NCBI RefSeq assembly: GCF_014930365.1
Contig: NZ_JABXWI010000002.1
Location: forward strand, 124,001 to 188,000
Direction of reading: 5' to 3'
DNA from: Streptomyces caniscabiei
GTDB lineage: Bacteria > Actinomycetota > Actinomycetes > Streptomycetales > Streptomycetaceae
Length of the DNA stretch: 64,000 nucleotides
The position numbers were made by a program, and so were the translations under genes. Below, one piece after another: positions 44,379 to 53,539 of the stretch. Within the stretch, counting starts at the first letter, position 1, and each line of letters starts with the position of its first letter. The notes under the pieces are model-generated. The model searched no databases, was not told the origin of the DNA, and saw only the letters and a list, made by a program, of their open reading frames with translations.

Positions 44379-45662
44379 ATGACAGTGTCACGAAGACGGT
44401 TTCTGGCGCTGGGCGCCGGAGCGGCCGCCGGAGGGTTCGGGCCGACCGGCTGCGGGTCGCGGCGCTCGCTCGGCGACCCGGATGAGATCACGCTGTGGAC
44501 CTGGGACCGGTCGGTGAGCGACGAGCTGGTCGCCCGGGCCGAGACGAAGGGCATTCCCGGGGCCCAGGGCTTCAGACTCAGCCGCACCAACATCGGCGGC
44601 CATTTCAACACCAAGGTGCGTACCGCGCTCGCCGGCAAGTCCCTGGTGCCGGACATCATCGGCATCAACTCCGACGTGGCCACCTACTTCCCCAACCAGG
44701 ACGTGTTCGTCGACCTCAACGACTTCGGCGCGGCCGAGCTGAAGAGCCGGTACCTGGACTGGAAGTGGAACGAGTGCATCACGCCCGACGGCCGGATGAT
44801 CGCGTTCCCCATGGACACCGGCCCCACCGGGCTGTTCTACCGCGCCGACCTGCTTCAGGAAGCCGGGATCACCACCGACCCGAAGGAGCTCGCCGCCCGG
44901 GCCCCGGACTGGGACGGCTTCATCGCCCTGGGCAAGGAACTGCGGAAGTCCCAGGAGCGCGCGGTGATCTGCCCCAACATCCGCCAGGTCTGGAGCATCC
45001 GGCTGGGCCAGCTGGGCCGCAAGTTCATGACCGAGGACGGCCGGTACATCGGCGACCGGGACGAACTGCGCGAGGCATTCGAACTGGCCTACCGGATCGG
45101 CAGGGACGGCCTGTCGGCCGGCGCCCCGGAGGGCTCCCCCGACTTGTACGGAGTGATCACCAGCGGCCGCCAGCCGTTCGGTATCGGCGCGGTGTGGTGG
45201 GGCCTCGCCTTCCCGGAGTCGGCCGCGCCGAAGACCGAGGGCAAGTGGCGGGTGGCCGACCCGCCCGGCGGTGCGGGCAATGTCGGCGGTTCGTTCCTGG
45301 CGATCACCCAGTACTCCAAGAACCCCGAGGCGGCCTACAAGTTCATCACCTGGCTGCAGTCTCCGGAGAACCAGGTCAGGGCGTTCACGGAGATGTCGCT
45401 GTTCCCGTCTTCGCCGCGCTCCTTCACGAGACCGGAGATGCGTGAGCCCCGGCCCTTCTACGGCGGACAGCGCACCATCGAGGTGTTCGGCCCCTCGGCG
45501 CGGCAGGTCAGGACCGTCTACCGGAGCCCGTACGACCGGGTGATCGACCCCGTCTTCGCCGCCGAGCTCGCCAACGTCGAGTCCGGCAAGAACGTCGACA
45601 CGGCATGGAGGGACGCCCAGAACACCATCGAGCGTGAACTCACCCGCGAGGGGGCGATCTGA
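44379..45662 (+). CDS. Sugar-binding lipoprotein of the second ABC importer
   Basis: 427 residues from ATG 44379. A combined Tat and lipoprotein signal is visible: 'SRRRFLALGAGAAAGGFG', then Cys in 'GPTGCGS'. Family 1 solute-binding features follow: 'ITLWTWDRSVSDELV', 'LVPDIIGINSDVATYFPNQD', 'MIAFPMDTGPTGLFYRADLL', 'KFITWLQSPENQVRAF'. Its stop is directly followed by the permease ATG. It is only distantly related to the binding protein at 20244. Position between acetylesterases and a PL9-like lyase suggests binding of pectin-derived oligosaccharides. Confidence 0.92.
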   Translation: MTVSRRRFLALGAGAAAGGFGPTGCGSRRSLGDPDEITLWTWDRSVSDELVARAETKGIPGAQGFRLSRTNIGGHFNTKVRTALAGKSLVPDIIGINSDVATYFPNQDVFVDLNDFGAAELKSRYLDWKWNECITPDGRMIAFPMDTGPTGLFYRADLLQEAGITTDPKELAARAPDWDGFIALGKELRKSQERAVICPNIRQVWSIRLGQLGRKFMTEDGRYIGDRDELREAFELAYRIGRDGLSAGAPEGSPDLYGVITSGRQPFGIGAVWWGLAFPESAAPKTEGKWRVADPPGGAGNVGGSFLAITQYSKNPEAAYKFITWLQSPENQVRAFTEMSLFPSSPRSFTRPEMREPRPFYGGQRTIEVFGPSARQVRTVYRSPYDRVIDPVFAAELANVESGKNVDTAWRDAQNTIERELTREGAI

Positions 45663-46679
45663 ATGGGCCTCGCCGATGCGCTGCGCGGGAGGACCGTCGA
45701 GCGGCGCGGCAGGACCGCCAAGCCACCGCCGGACGGGTCCAGGCCGCTGCCCGGCTGGCGCCGCTACTGGCCGATGTACACGGCGGTCTCCCCGTTCTTC
45801 ATCCTCTTCGCCGTATTCGGCGTCTTCCCGGTCGGTTTCTCCATCTACCTGTCGTTCATGTCGTGGGACGGCATCGGAGAGATGCGGTCGATCGGCTGGG
45901 ACAACTACGCGTACCTGGTGACCGACTCCGACTTCTGGCAGTCGATCGGCAACACCCTGATCATCTGGATCCTCTCCACCGTCCCGATGATCTTTCTGGC
46001 CTTGGTCATCGCCTACGCGCTGCACACCGCAGTGCGGTTCAAGGCGTTCTACCGGGTGGCCTACTTCGTCCCGAACATCACCTCGATCGTGGCGATGACC
46101 CTGGTGCTCGGCTCGGTCTTCAGCGACAGCTCCGGGCTGCTCAACAGCGCGCTGCGGGCGATCCACGCCGGCGAGGTCGGCTGGCTGTCCGACCCGTGGG
46201 CGATGAAGGTCGCCGTGGCGGCGATCACCACCTGGCGGTGGGTCGGCTACAACGCCATCATCTGCCTGGCCGGCCTGCAGGCCATCTCCAGCGACGTGTT
46301 CGAGGCGGCCAAGGTCGACGGCGCCGGCAACCGCCAGACCTTCTTCCGGATCACCCTCCCGATGCTCCGCCCGGTGATCCTGTTCGTCGCCGTCACCTCC
46401 ACCATCGGCGGGCTGCAACTGTTCACCGAGCCGCAGGTGCTGTTCCCGGTGGACGACAACGGGAACGTCGGCGGGCCCGGCGGCGAGGCCACCACCATCG
46501 TGCTCTACCTGTACCAACAGGCGTTCATCTTCAACCGGTTCGGCTATGGCGCGGCCGTCGGCTGGGCGCTGTTCCTCCTGATCGCGGTGTTCTCCGTCAT
46601 CAACTGGCGGCTGATCGGCGGCCGGGACGAGGACGCGATCGGCACCGGCAAGCGGAAGGGGAAGTCCCGTGCGCGCTGA
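45663..46679 (+). CDS. Sugar ABC permease (MalF type), second importer
   Basis: 338 residues; ATG 45663 begins right after the previous TGA. A basic cytoplasmic tail of about 40 residues precedes six helices ('FFILFAVFGVFPVGFSIYLS', 'TLIIWILSTVPMIFLALVIA'). EAA loop: 'DVFEAAKVDGAGNRQTFFRI' with 'TLPMLRPVI'. Its end overlaps the next permease start by 11 bases. No ATPase is encoded, as in the first importer. Confidence 0.93.
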   Translation: MGLADALRGRTVERRGRTAKPPPDGSRPLPGWRRYWPMYTAVSPFFILFAVFGVFPVGFSIYLSFMSWDGIGEMRSIGWDNYAYLVTDSDFWQSIGNTLIIWILSTVPMIFLALVIAYALHTAVRFKAFYRVAYFVPNITSIVAMTLVLGSVFSDSSGLLNSALRAIHAGEVGWLSDPWAMKVAVAAITTWRWVGYNAIICLAGLQAISSDVFEAAKVDGAGNRQTFFRITLPMLRPVILFVAVTSTIGGLQLFTEPQVLFPVDDNGNVGGPGGEATTIVLYLYQQAFIFNRFGYGAAVGWALFLLIAVFSVINWRLIGGRDEDAIGTGKRKGKSRAR

Positions 46680-47505
46680 GAACGCCGCCCGGTCGCGGAC
46701 GATCGTGGGCCACGCCGTGCTCCTGCTGGGCGTGCTGATCACGATCTTCCCGTTCTACTGGATGTTCGTGATGGCCTCGAACACCACCGGTGACATCTTC
46801 GCCTACCCGCCCAAGCTGATCCCCGGCCCCCACCTGTGGGAGAACATGAACAAGGTGTTCGACGGGATCGACTTCTGGGGGTCGATGGGCATCACCGTCG
46901 TGGGCGCCACATCCGTGACGTTCCTGGTGCTGCTCTTCGACTCGCTGGCCGCCTTCGCCTTCGCCAAATTCGACTTCCCCGGGCGGAGGGTGCTGTTCTG
47001 GATCGTGCTGGCCACCTTCATGATTCCGATGCAACTGGCGCTGGTGCCGCAGTTCGTCACGCTGGCCTGGCTCGGCTGGGTCGGCTCGCTCAAAGCGCTG
47101 ATCATTCCCGGTGCGGCCAACGCTTTCGGAATCTTCTGGATGCGCCAGTACGCGCAGGGGGCGATCGCCGACGAGCTGATCCAGGCATCGAGGGTCGACG
47201 GGGCCGGATTCTTCCGCCAGTGGTGGACGGTGGGGCTGCCGGTGCTGCGCCCGGGGCTGGCGTTCCTGGGGATCTTCACCTTCTTCCACATCTGGAACGA
47301 CTACCTGTGGCCACTGATCGTGATGACCGACCCGGGCAAGGTGACACTGCAAGTGGCCGTGCAGCAGCTGAACGGCGTCTACACCACAGACCAGTCGATG
47401 GTCATCGCCGGAGCGCTCATGTCCGTGATACCGCTGATCGGGGTCTTCCTGATCGGCTCGCGCCACTTCATCGCCAACCTGGCCGCCGGCGCCATGAAGT
47501 TCTGA
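46669..47505 (+). CDS. Sugar ABC permease (MalG type), second importer
   Basis: 278 residues from GTG 46669 inside the preceding gene's end. Six helices ('VLLLGVLITIFPFYWMFVMA' first) and EAA-type loop 'ELIQASRVDGAGFFRQWWTV' with 'GLPVLRPGL'. It completes a three-gene importer. The 119 bases after it contain an in-frame 'LRKQLSYLR' end resembling the CE12 protein tails, possibly a scrap of a third acetylesterase. Confidence 0.93.
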   Translation: MRAENAARSRTIVGHAVLLLGVLITIFPFYWMFVMASNTTGDIFAYPPKLIPGPHLWENMNKVFDGIDFWGSMGITVVGATSVTFLVLLFDSLAAFAFAKFDFPGRRVLFWIVLATFMIPMQLALVPQFVTLAWLGWVGSLKALIIPGAANAFGIFWMRQYAQGAIADELIQASRVDGAGFFRQWWTVGLPVLRPGLAFLGIFTFFHIWNDYLWPLIVMTDPGKVTLQVAVQQLNGVYTTDQSMVIAGALMSVIPLIGVFLIGSRHFIANLAAGAMKF

Positions 47506-47624
47506 AGAAGCACGCGCGTGGTCCCGCCCTTCGAAAACAGCTTTCGTACCTGCGCTGAGTTCTTCAGACAGGCACGAGTCCTACTGCCACACGGGAAAAA
47601 TCACCTGACTCGGGAGATGACGCT

Positions 47625-48974
47625 GTGAGAACCGCGAAGTTCGGCACCCCTGCCCTCCTGCTCTCGGTGGTCACGGCGAGTTCCGTCGCCATGGCCCCCG
47701 GCTCGGCGTCCGCGAGCGCCGCGGCGGCCGGAGACACCTACTACGTCGCCCCGAACGGGAACGACGGCGCAGCAGGTACGCAGGCCGCTCCGTGGGCATC
47801 GATCGCCCGTGCACAGGCCGTCGCCAAGGCGGGCGACACGGTCTACTTCCGGGGCGGCACCTACGCCTACACCCGTGCGAACAGCGCCTGTTCGAGCCCG
47901 ACCGCCAAGGTCGACGCGATCACCCTCAACAAGAGCGGCAGCTCGGGCAACCCGATCCGGTACTGGGCCCAACCGGGCGAGAAACCGGTATTCGACCTCT
48001 CGCGGATGACGGACAACTGCCGCATCAAGGGCTTCAACGTCACCGGCAGCTGGATCCACCTCAAAGGACTGGAAGTCAAGGGCGTTCCGCAGAACAACAA
48101 CCGCAACGCCGAGTCCTGGGGGATCTGGGTCTCCGGCAGCAACAACATCTTCGAGCAGATCAAGACCCACCACCACATGGGCACCGGCCTGTTCATCAAC
48201 GGCGGGGGCGGCAACCTCGTCCTCAACTCGGACTCGCATGACAACTACGACCTGCGCAGCAACGACGGGCCCGGCGAGAACGCCGATGGGTTCGGTTCGC
48301 ACTACACGCCGGCCGGCCGCCCCGCGAACGTGTTCCAGGGTTGCCGCGCGTGGTGGAACGCCGATGACGGGTTCGACCTCATCTCCACCTACTCGCCCGT
48401 GATCATCGAGAACTCGTGGGCCTGGCGCAACGGGTACGTGCCGGGGACGACGACGCCCTCCGGCAACGGAGCCGGCTTCAAGTCGGGCGGCTACGGCGGC
48501 GACTACGAGGCCAACGCGCCCAAGCACACCGTCCGCTTCTCTGTGGCGTTCCTCAACAAGGCGGCCGGCTTCTACGCCAACCACCACCCGGTGGCCAACG
48601 ACTTCTTCAACAACACCGGCTACGGAAACCACCCCAACTTCAACATGCGTGGCGTCGACTCGAGCGGCGCCGCCGTCGGCCGGGGCAACCTGCGCAACAA
48701 CATCGCCTACACCGGTACGCCGACGTCGTACATGAGCGGCACGAACGCCGCGTACAACTCCTGGAACCTCGGCGTCCCCCTGTCGGACTCCCAGTTCCGC
48801 AGTGTGTCGACGTCCGGCTGGGACGCGCCCCGCCGGACCGACGGGAGCCTGCCCGTGCTGCCCCACCTCCGTCTCGCGGCGAACAGTGCCCTGATCGACA
48901 AGGGCATCGACGTGGGACTGCCCTTCAACGGAAGTGCGCCGGATCTCGGCGCCTTTGAGAATGACGGAAGGTGA
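47625..48974 (+). CDS. Secreted parallel beta-helix pectate lyase, PL9-like
   Basis: 449 residues from GTG 47625 with CGGGAG upstream. The signal ends 'GSASASA'. After 'YYVAPNGNDGAAGTQAAPWA' and 'KAGDTVYFRGGTYAYT', typical of PL9 N-termini, the right-handed beta-helix contains 'NDGPGENADGFGSHYT', 'GCRAWWNADDGFDLIST' (calcium-binding Asp cluster) and 'GNGAGFKSGGYGGDYEAN', which holds the probable catalytic Lys. It should cleave homogalacturonan or exposed galacturonate stretches outside the cell. It closely follows the second importer and slightly precedes the GH43 gene. Confidence 0.9.
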   Translation: MRTAKFGTPALLLSVVTASSVAMAPGSASASAAAAGDTYYVAPNGNDGAAGTQAAPWASIARAQAVAKAGDTVYFRGGTYAYTRANSACSSPTAKVDAITLNKSGSSGNPIRYWAQPGEKPVFDLSRMTDNCRIKGFNVTGSWIHLKGLEVKGVPQNNNRNAESWGIWVSGSNNIFEQIKTHHHMGTGLFINGGGGNLVLNSDSHDNYDLRSNDGPGENADGFGSHYTPAGRPANVFQGCRAWWNADDGFDLISTYSPVIIENSWAWRNGYVPGTTTPSGNGAGFKSGGYGGDYEANAPKHTVRFSVAFLNKAAGFYANHHPVANDFFNNTGYGNHPNFNMRGVDSSGAAVGRGNLRNNIAYTGTPTSYMSGTNAAYNSWNLGVPLSDSQFRSVSTSGWDAPRRTDGSLPVLPHLRLAANSALIDKGIDVGLPFNGSAPDLGAFENDGR

Positions 48975-48978
48975 CCTC

Positions 48979-51174
48979 TTGAGGCAAAGATCGCGTGTCG
49001 TCTCCAAGTACTGGAAGTTGGCCGCCGCCACCCTGTTGTCCGTGGTGTTAGCGGCACCGCTCTCGGCGAGCACTGCCGCGGCGGAGACACCTGGAACGCA
49101 GACACAGGCAGCAGAGCTCCAGGATCAGGGGGCGGCTGCTGGACCGGTGGTGGATCGCGGCCTCAAGTACCTCGTGTCCGACTACCAGACGCGCACTCCG
49201 TCGAAGTACACGGCTGACTCCTGGAAGCCCTTCGCCAAGGCGTTGACCGCCGCCGCCGATGTCGCCGGCGACACGTCGGCCACCACAACGGACGTCGCCG
49301 AAGCGAAGACGGCACTGATGACCGCCGCCGCCGATCTGAAGGCCGCTGACGAGGGCACGTTCCAGACCATCACGAACAACACCTTCTGGAACGACACCAG
49401 CGGCAACCCCATCTACTCGCAGGGCGGCGGGGTCTTCAAGTTCGGCGACACCTACTACTGGTACGGCGTGCACTACACCGGCGCCGAGCTCTACCGGGCC
49501 AATCCGACGAGGAAGTACGACGGGAACGTCAGCTTCGTCTCGATCCCCGTGTACTCGTCCAAGGACCTGGTGAACTGGAAGTTCGAGAACCGGGTCGCGA
49601 CGCGTTCCACAGGCGTGGGCAGCGGCGCCAACCTGGGGGGTGCGGGCTGGGTCGGGCGCCTCGGCGTCTCGTACAACGAGAACACCGGCAAGTACGTGCT
49701 CGCCGTGCAGATGTGGCACACGGGCAGGGGCGGGCACGGCGTTCTGCTGCTGCAGGGCGACTCACCCACCGACACCTTCGACTACGGCTACTTCCAGACC
49801 CAGATCACCAACTCGCCCACCACCGGCACCGGGGATCAGACCGTCTTCACCGACGACGACGGCAAGGACTACCTGATCTTCTCCAACCGCGAAGGACGGT
49901 CGCGCGGCTTCGTGGCCAAGTTCCGGGAGTCCGACTCGCTGCGGATCGAGCCAGGCGTGGAGATCCGCCGCGGCGACGGTCGCGAGGGCAACGCCATGTT
50001 CAAGCTCGACGGCAAGTACTACCACGCGGCGTCGGACCTGCACGGCTGGAACACCTCGGTCAACTACGTCAATGAGTCGACCAGCAGCAACGTTCAGGGC
50101 TCGTACAGCAGCGAGTACGTCCTTGCCGGCACCGAGATGGACTACAGCCACGTGACGCAGACCGGGTTCTTCGTGACGGTCAAGGGCACCAAGCAGAACA
50201 CGGTGATCTACGCCGGCGACCGCTGGGCCGACTTCGCCTGGAACGGCATCGGGTACAACCAGTGGGTGCCGATAACCAAGACCGGCGCGAGGCCGCAGTT
50301 CCACTCGGTGAGCCAGTGGCAGTTCAACGTCACGACCGGAGAGTGGCGTGTCGGGCAGGCGAACAACTACATCCTCAACCCGGACATCCAGGCTGACCGC
50401 ATCATCGTCTCCAGTGTGCGGGGATGGCGGAACCTCGGCGGTTCTGTGACCAACGTCAACGGTGGTGTGAACGGGTCTCGCTTCGCCCTCCAGGTGAGCA
50501 ACAGCGGCGGCGTCGAGCAGCGGATCGAGTCGGTGCCCACAGGCACCTACACCCTGTCCCTGCACGCTCGGGGTAGCGCCGGACAGGTCGTGATCACCGG
50601 CGCCAACGGCAGCCAACGCACCCTCGGCATCCCGTCGTCGAGCGGCTGGGCCAAGCGCGAGCTCACCGGCATCGCGCTGCCCAGCGGGGCTGCCACCGTC
50701 ACCGTGCGGGCGTCGGGTTCGGGCGGCGTCACCGTCGACCAACTCTCACTGGTCAAGACCTCTGCCGACGCGCCATCGGGACAGCGGTACGAGGCGGAGA
50801 CCGCACCGGCGGTGTGCCAGGGCACGATCGACTCGAACCAAGCGGGCTATTCCGGTGGCGGGTTCTGCAACGGCAGTGCCGCTGCGGGGGCCTTCGCGCA
50901 GTTCACGGTGACCCCGGCGACCGCTGGTACGGCGACGGTGGCGGTCCGGTTCGCCAATGGCTCCAGTAGCGGTACGAGGCCGGCGAACCTGATCGTCAAC
51001 GGATCCACGGTGGGGACCGTTTCGTTCGAGTCCACCGGTGCGTGGACGACGTGGACGACCAAGACCGTGACCGTCCCGCTGAACGCCGGCAGCAACACCA
51101 TCCGATTGGATCCGACCACGGCAGCCGGACTACCCAACGTCGACTACCTCGATGTCGGAGCCGCGGCCGGCTGA
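48979..51174 (+). CDS. Modular secreted GH43-type glycosidase with FIVAR-like helical bundle and C-terminal CBM
   Basis: I start at TTG 48979 (GGAAGG eight bases upstream and a signal peptide directly after); ATG 48961 would overlap the PL9-like gene by 14 bases. The signal 'LAAATLLSVVLAAPLSASTA' is followed by a helical stretch (about 60-115, 'YTADSWKPFAKALTAAADVA'). The five-bladed propeller has 'PIYSQGGGVFKFGDTYYWYG', 'GWVGRLGVSYNENTGKYVLA', 'DQTVFTDDDGKDYLIFS' and 'GREGNAMFKLDGKYYHAASD'. A beta domain and a CBM35/CBM6-like module (about 605-731, 'YEAETAPAVCQG') follow. It resembles the exo-beta-1,3-galactanase branch of GH43. Arabinogalactan is a fitting target. Confidence 0.87.
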   Translation: MRQRSRVVSKYWKLAAATLLSVVLAAPLSASTAAAETPGTQTQAAELQDQGAAAGPVVDRGLKYLVSDYQTRTPSKYTADSWKPFAKALTAAADVAGDTSATTTDVAEAKTALMTAAADLKAADEGTFQTITNNTFWNDTSGNPIYSQGGGVFKFGDTYYWYGVHYTGAELYRANPTRKYDGNVSFVSIPVYSSKDLVNWKFENRVATRSTGVGSGANLGGAGWVGRLGVSYNENTGKYVLAVQMWHTGRGGHGVLLLQGDSPTDTFDYGYFQTQITNSPTTGTGDQTVFTDDDGKDYLIFSNREGRSRGFVAKFRESDSLRIEPGVEIRRGDGREGNAMFKLDGKYYHAASDLHGWNTSVNYVNESTSSNVQGSYSSEYVLAGTEMDYSHVTQTGFFVTVKGTKQNTVIYAGDRWADFAWNGIGYNQWVPITKTGARPQFHSVSQWQFNVTTGEWRVGQANNYILNPDIQADRIIVSSVRGWRNLGGSVTNVNGGVNGSRFALQVSNSGGVEQRIESVPTGTYTLSLHARGSAGQVVITGANGSQRTLGIPSSSGWAKRELTGIALPSGAATVTVRASGSGGVTVDQLSLVKTSADAPSGQRYEAETAPAVCQGTIDSNQAGYSGGGFCNGSAAAGAFAQFTVTPATAGTATVAVRFANGSSSGTRPANLIVNGSTVGTVSFESTGAWTTWTTKTVTVPLNAGSNTIRLDPTTAAGLPNVDYLDVGAAAG

Positions 51175-51260
51175 CACCCCGTGCTCCGCCGGTCTTCTCG
51201 ACCAACGGAGCGTACGGAACAGCCCATGCTGCACGTACATCACATCGTCAGGAGAAGGAC

Positions 51261-53180
51261 ATGAGCAGCAAGCGTCTGCCCCGCGCCATCGCGGTCACGA
51301 CGACGTTGGTCACCATGGTGTCCGCGAACCTACTCATGGTGCCCAAGCCGGCCCACGCGACCTTCGGAACCGCGGACATCAAGCCGATCGAAAGCAATAT
51401 CGCTGCCAAGCCCTGGGCCTCGGCGACGGCTGTCACCGGCTCGTCCAACGCCCGTCTGGCCATCGACGGCGACCCGACGACGTCCTGGCAACCCGGTAGT
51501 GCCGGCGCCCGGCAGTGGCTCACCGTCGACCTCGGTGGAACCTACGACAACCTGCGCAAGGTCAAGGTGCTCTTCCCGGACCGTGGCGTGGCCCACCGGT
51601 ACGTCGTCGAGGCTTCATCTGACGGTCGCCGGTGGAGGACCATCGCCGACAGGTCCCACAACCGAGCCGTGTCGCGAGGGGAAGTGCACCTAGTCACCCG
51701 GCCGGCAACGCGCTTCGTCCGGCTGACGTTCACCGGTGGGCCGGGCCGGGCCCGGGCAGGTGTCAGCGAGCTCCAGGTCTTCAACTACCTGCGCGACGAC
51801 CTCACCCTCGGCGCCGATCTGTCCTGGATGGACGACGTCCAGGACCAGCAGTACTGGGTCGACCCCCTGGCCCAAGACCGCGGCGCCGGGCCACATCTGC
51901 TCGACGTGGCCAAGGACCGCGGCATGCAGCACACCCGGCTGCGGATATTCAACGAGCCGCGCAGCGAGAGCACCGGTCAACCGACGCCGATACCGCGCCA
52001 GGGCCCGGAGCGCTCGCTGGCCTCAGCCAAGTGGATCAAGCAGCGGGGCATGGGCCTGGGGATCGACTTCCACTACGCGGACTCGTGGGCGGACCCGAGC
52101 AAGCAACCAAAACCACGCGCCTGGGCCGAGCTGGAGTTCGCGGACCTGTCCCAGGCCGTGTACGACTTCACCGCCGACTATCTGAAGCGGTTGATCCGGC
52201 AGGGCACCACGCCGGAGAAGGTGGCCGTCGGCAACGAGATCATCAATGGCTTCATGTACGGCAGCGAGGCGGCCCACATCGGCACGACGAATCCGCCGTA
52301 CTTCGTCGACCAGGCCGACATCTACCAGTCCAAGCCCGGCGGTGGCCTGCTGTGGAAGTACTGGCGGTCGACCGACCCCGTGGAGCAGCAGCTCTACGAC
52401 CAGTCGTGGGACCGGTTCACCACCCTGGCCACGGCCGGGATCAAAGCCGTCCGCGACGCGTCACCGACATCCAAGGTCGAGATACACGTGATCGTCGACA
52501 AGGACAAGCTCGCCAAAACCATGGAGTTCTGGCACCAGTTCCTCACCCGGGTGAAGGCAAAGGGCCAGAACCCCGATGTGCTGGCCATCTCGTACTACCC
52601 GGAATGGCACGGTACGCCCGAGGCACTGGATCTCAACCTGAACACCATGGCCACCACCTATCCCGGCTACGAAATCGACATCGCCGAAACCGCCTACCCC
52701 GCGTCGGGCGGCGATGGCTCGCCGTTGCCCAACTCGCCGTATCCGCGAACCATTCAGGGGCAGGCGGACGCGATCCGGAGGGTGTTCCAGGCCGCCAACG
52801 ACGTGGTCGACAACCGAGGTTCAGGTGTCCTGGTGTGGGAGCCGGCCGGCTACCAGCCGATGTTCCGGGCCGTGCCCGGACTGGCGAACACATGGGAGCC
52901 GCACGCGTCCGTCAACGTCTTCAACGCCAGCCGCGCCAAGCACATCCTCCAGGACACCATCTACATCGGCACCATGGTGAGGGCCGCCCCGAAGCTGCCC
53001 TCCTCCATCCACATGCTCACCACCGCCAACAACAAGATCACCACTGTCCCCGTCCGCTGGCAGCCGTTGCCACCTGGCGCGACCGACAGTCCGGGTGAGG
53101 TGACAGTCACCGGGACGACCGGCACAGGACCGGTCACGGCGGTCATCGACGTCATGCCCAGCCAGGCGAACACGACTTGA
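51261..53180 (+). CDS. Secreted GH53 galactanase with N-terminal F5/8-type (discoidin) CBM
   Basis: 639 residues from ATG 51261 ('GGAGAAGGAC' upstream). Sec signal to about 34. Residues 40-176 are an F5/8C galactose-binding-like module ('AIDGDPTTSWQPGSAGARQW', 'VSELQVFNY'). The GH53 barrel (about 180-560) has 'DLTLGADLSWMDDVQDQQYW', acid/base Glu326 ('KVAVGNEIING') and nucleophile Glu476 ('DIAETAYP'), and its C-terminal 'LVWEPAGYQP'. An Ig-like strand-rich tail follows ('VRWQPLPPG'). Compared with the compact GH53 at 40922 it is twice the size and is targeted by an added binding domain. Confidence 0.92.
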   Translation: MSSKRLPRAIAVTTTLVTMVSANLLMVPKPAHATFGTADIKPIESNIAAKPWASATAVTGSSNARLAIDGDPTTSWQPGSAGARQWLTVDLGGTYDNLRKVKVLFPDRGVAHRYVVEASSDGRRWRTIADRSHNRAVSRGEVHLVTRPATRFVRLTFTGGPGRARAGVSELQVFNYLRDDLTLGADLSWMDDVQDQQYWVDPLAQDRGAGPHLLDVAKDRGMQHTRLRIFNEPRSESTGQPTPIPRQGPERSLASAKWIKQRGMGLGIDFHYADSWADPSKQPKPRAWAELEFADLSQAVYDFTADYLKRLIRQGTTPEKVAVGNEIINGFMYGSEAAHIGTTNPPYFVDQADIYQSKPGGGLLWKYWRSTDPVEQQLYDQSWDRFTTLATAGIKAVRDASPTSKVEIHVIVDKDKLAKTMEFWHQFLTRVKAKGQNPDVLAISYYPEWHGTPEALDLNLNTMATTYPGYEIDIAETAYPASGGDGSPLPNSPYPRTIQGQADAIRRVFQAANDVVDNRGSGVLVWEPAGYQPMFRAVPGLANTWEPHASVNVFNASRAKHILQDTIYIGTMVRAAPKLPSSIHMLTTANNKITTVPVRWQPLPPGATDSPGEVTVTGTTGTGPVTAVIDVMPSQANTT

Positions 53181-53254
53181 TTACCTCATAGCCTGCTTCA
53201 CCGACGTCGCACCGCCGAGACCACGACGGCACCGGCGACATCATCACTGCTTCA

Positions 53255-53352
53255 CAGCAGTGCTTCGCTCACTCGGTGGCCGACAGCAACAACTGCGGCA
53301 GCGCCTGGGAGAACCAGGCCGTGTTCGACCGGAACGGCCACACTCACCCCGA
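53255..53352 (+). pseudogene. Possible orphan C-terminus of a GH53 galactanase
   Basis: One frame reads 'NNCGSAWENQAVFDRNGHTH', which resembles the conserved GH53 ending (W-E-N-Q-A-x-F-D-x-x-G). It lies 75 bases after the intact GH53 gene and has no upstream domain. It could be left from a tandem duplication or from replacement of the original C-terminus. It is short, so chance similarity is possible. Confidence 0.4.
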
Positions 53353-53539
53353 CATCCGGTGCGCCCGACCAACCGCACGCCGCTCCTGCCGCCCCACGCG
53401 GGTGGCAGGAGCACCCACACCCGCTGTTGTGCCGTGCTCCCCGTCGACCTGTTGGCCTCTGTCGCCGACGGGACGCACCCGGCAACGGGCCCAGCCGAAC
53501 GCCGACCCCTCCACCTATCCCCGCACCCAAGGAGTCACC

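Noticed and set aside
44388..46742. Minus-strand open frame of 784 codons opposite the second ABC operon
   Set aside because: Antisense to the solute-binding protein and permease genes, with His/Asp/Gly-rich shadow composition.
47506..47561. Short in-frame tail 'LRKQLSYLR' as a separate gene
   Set aside because: Too short and without a start. It may be a scrap of a CE12 gene end, so it is only mentioned under the permease.
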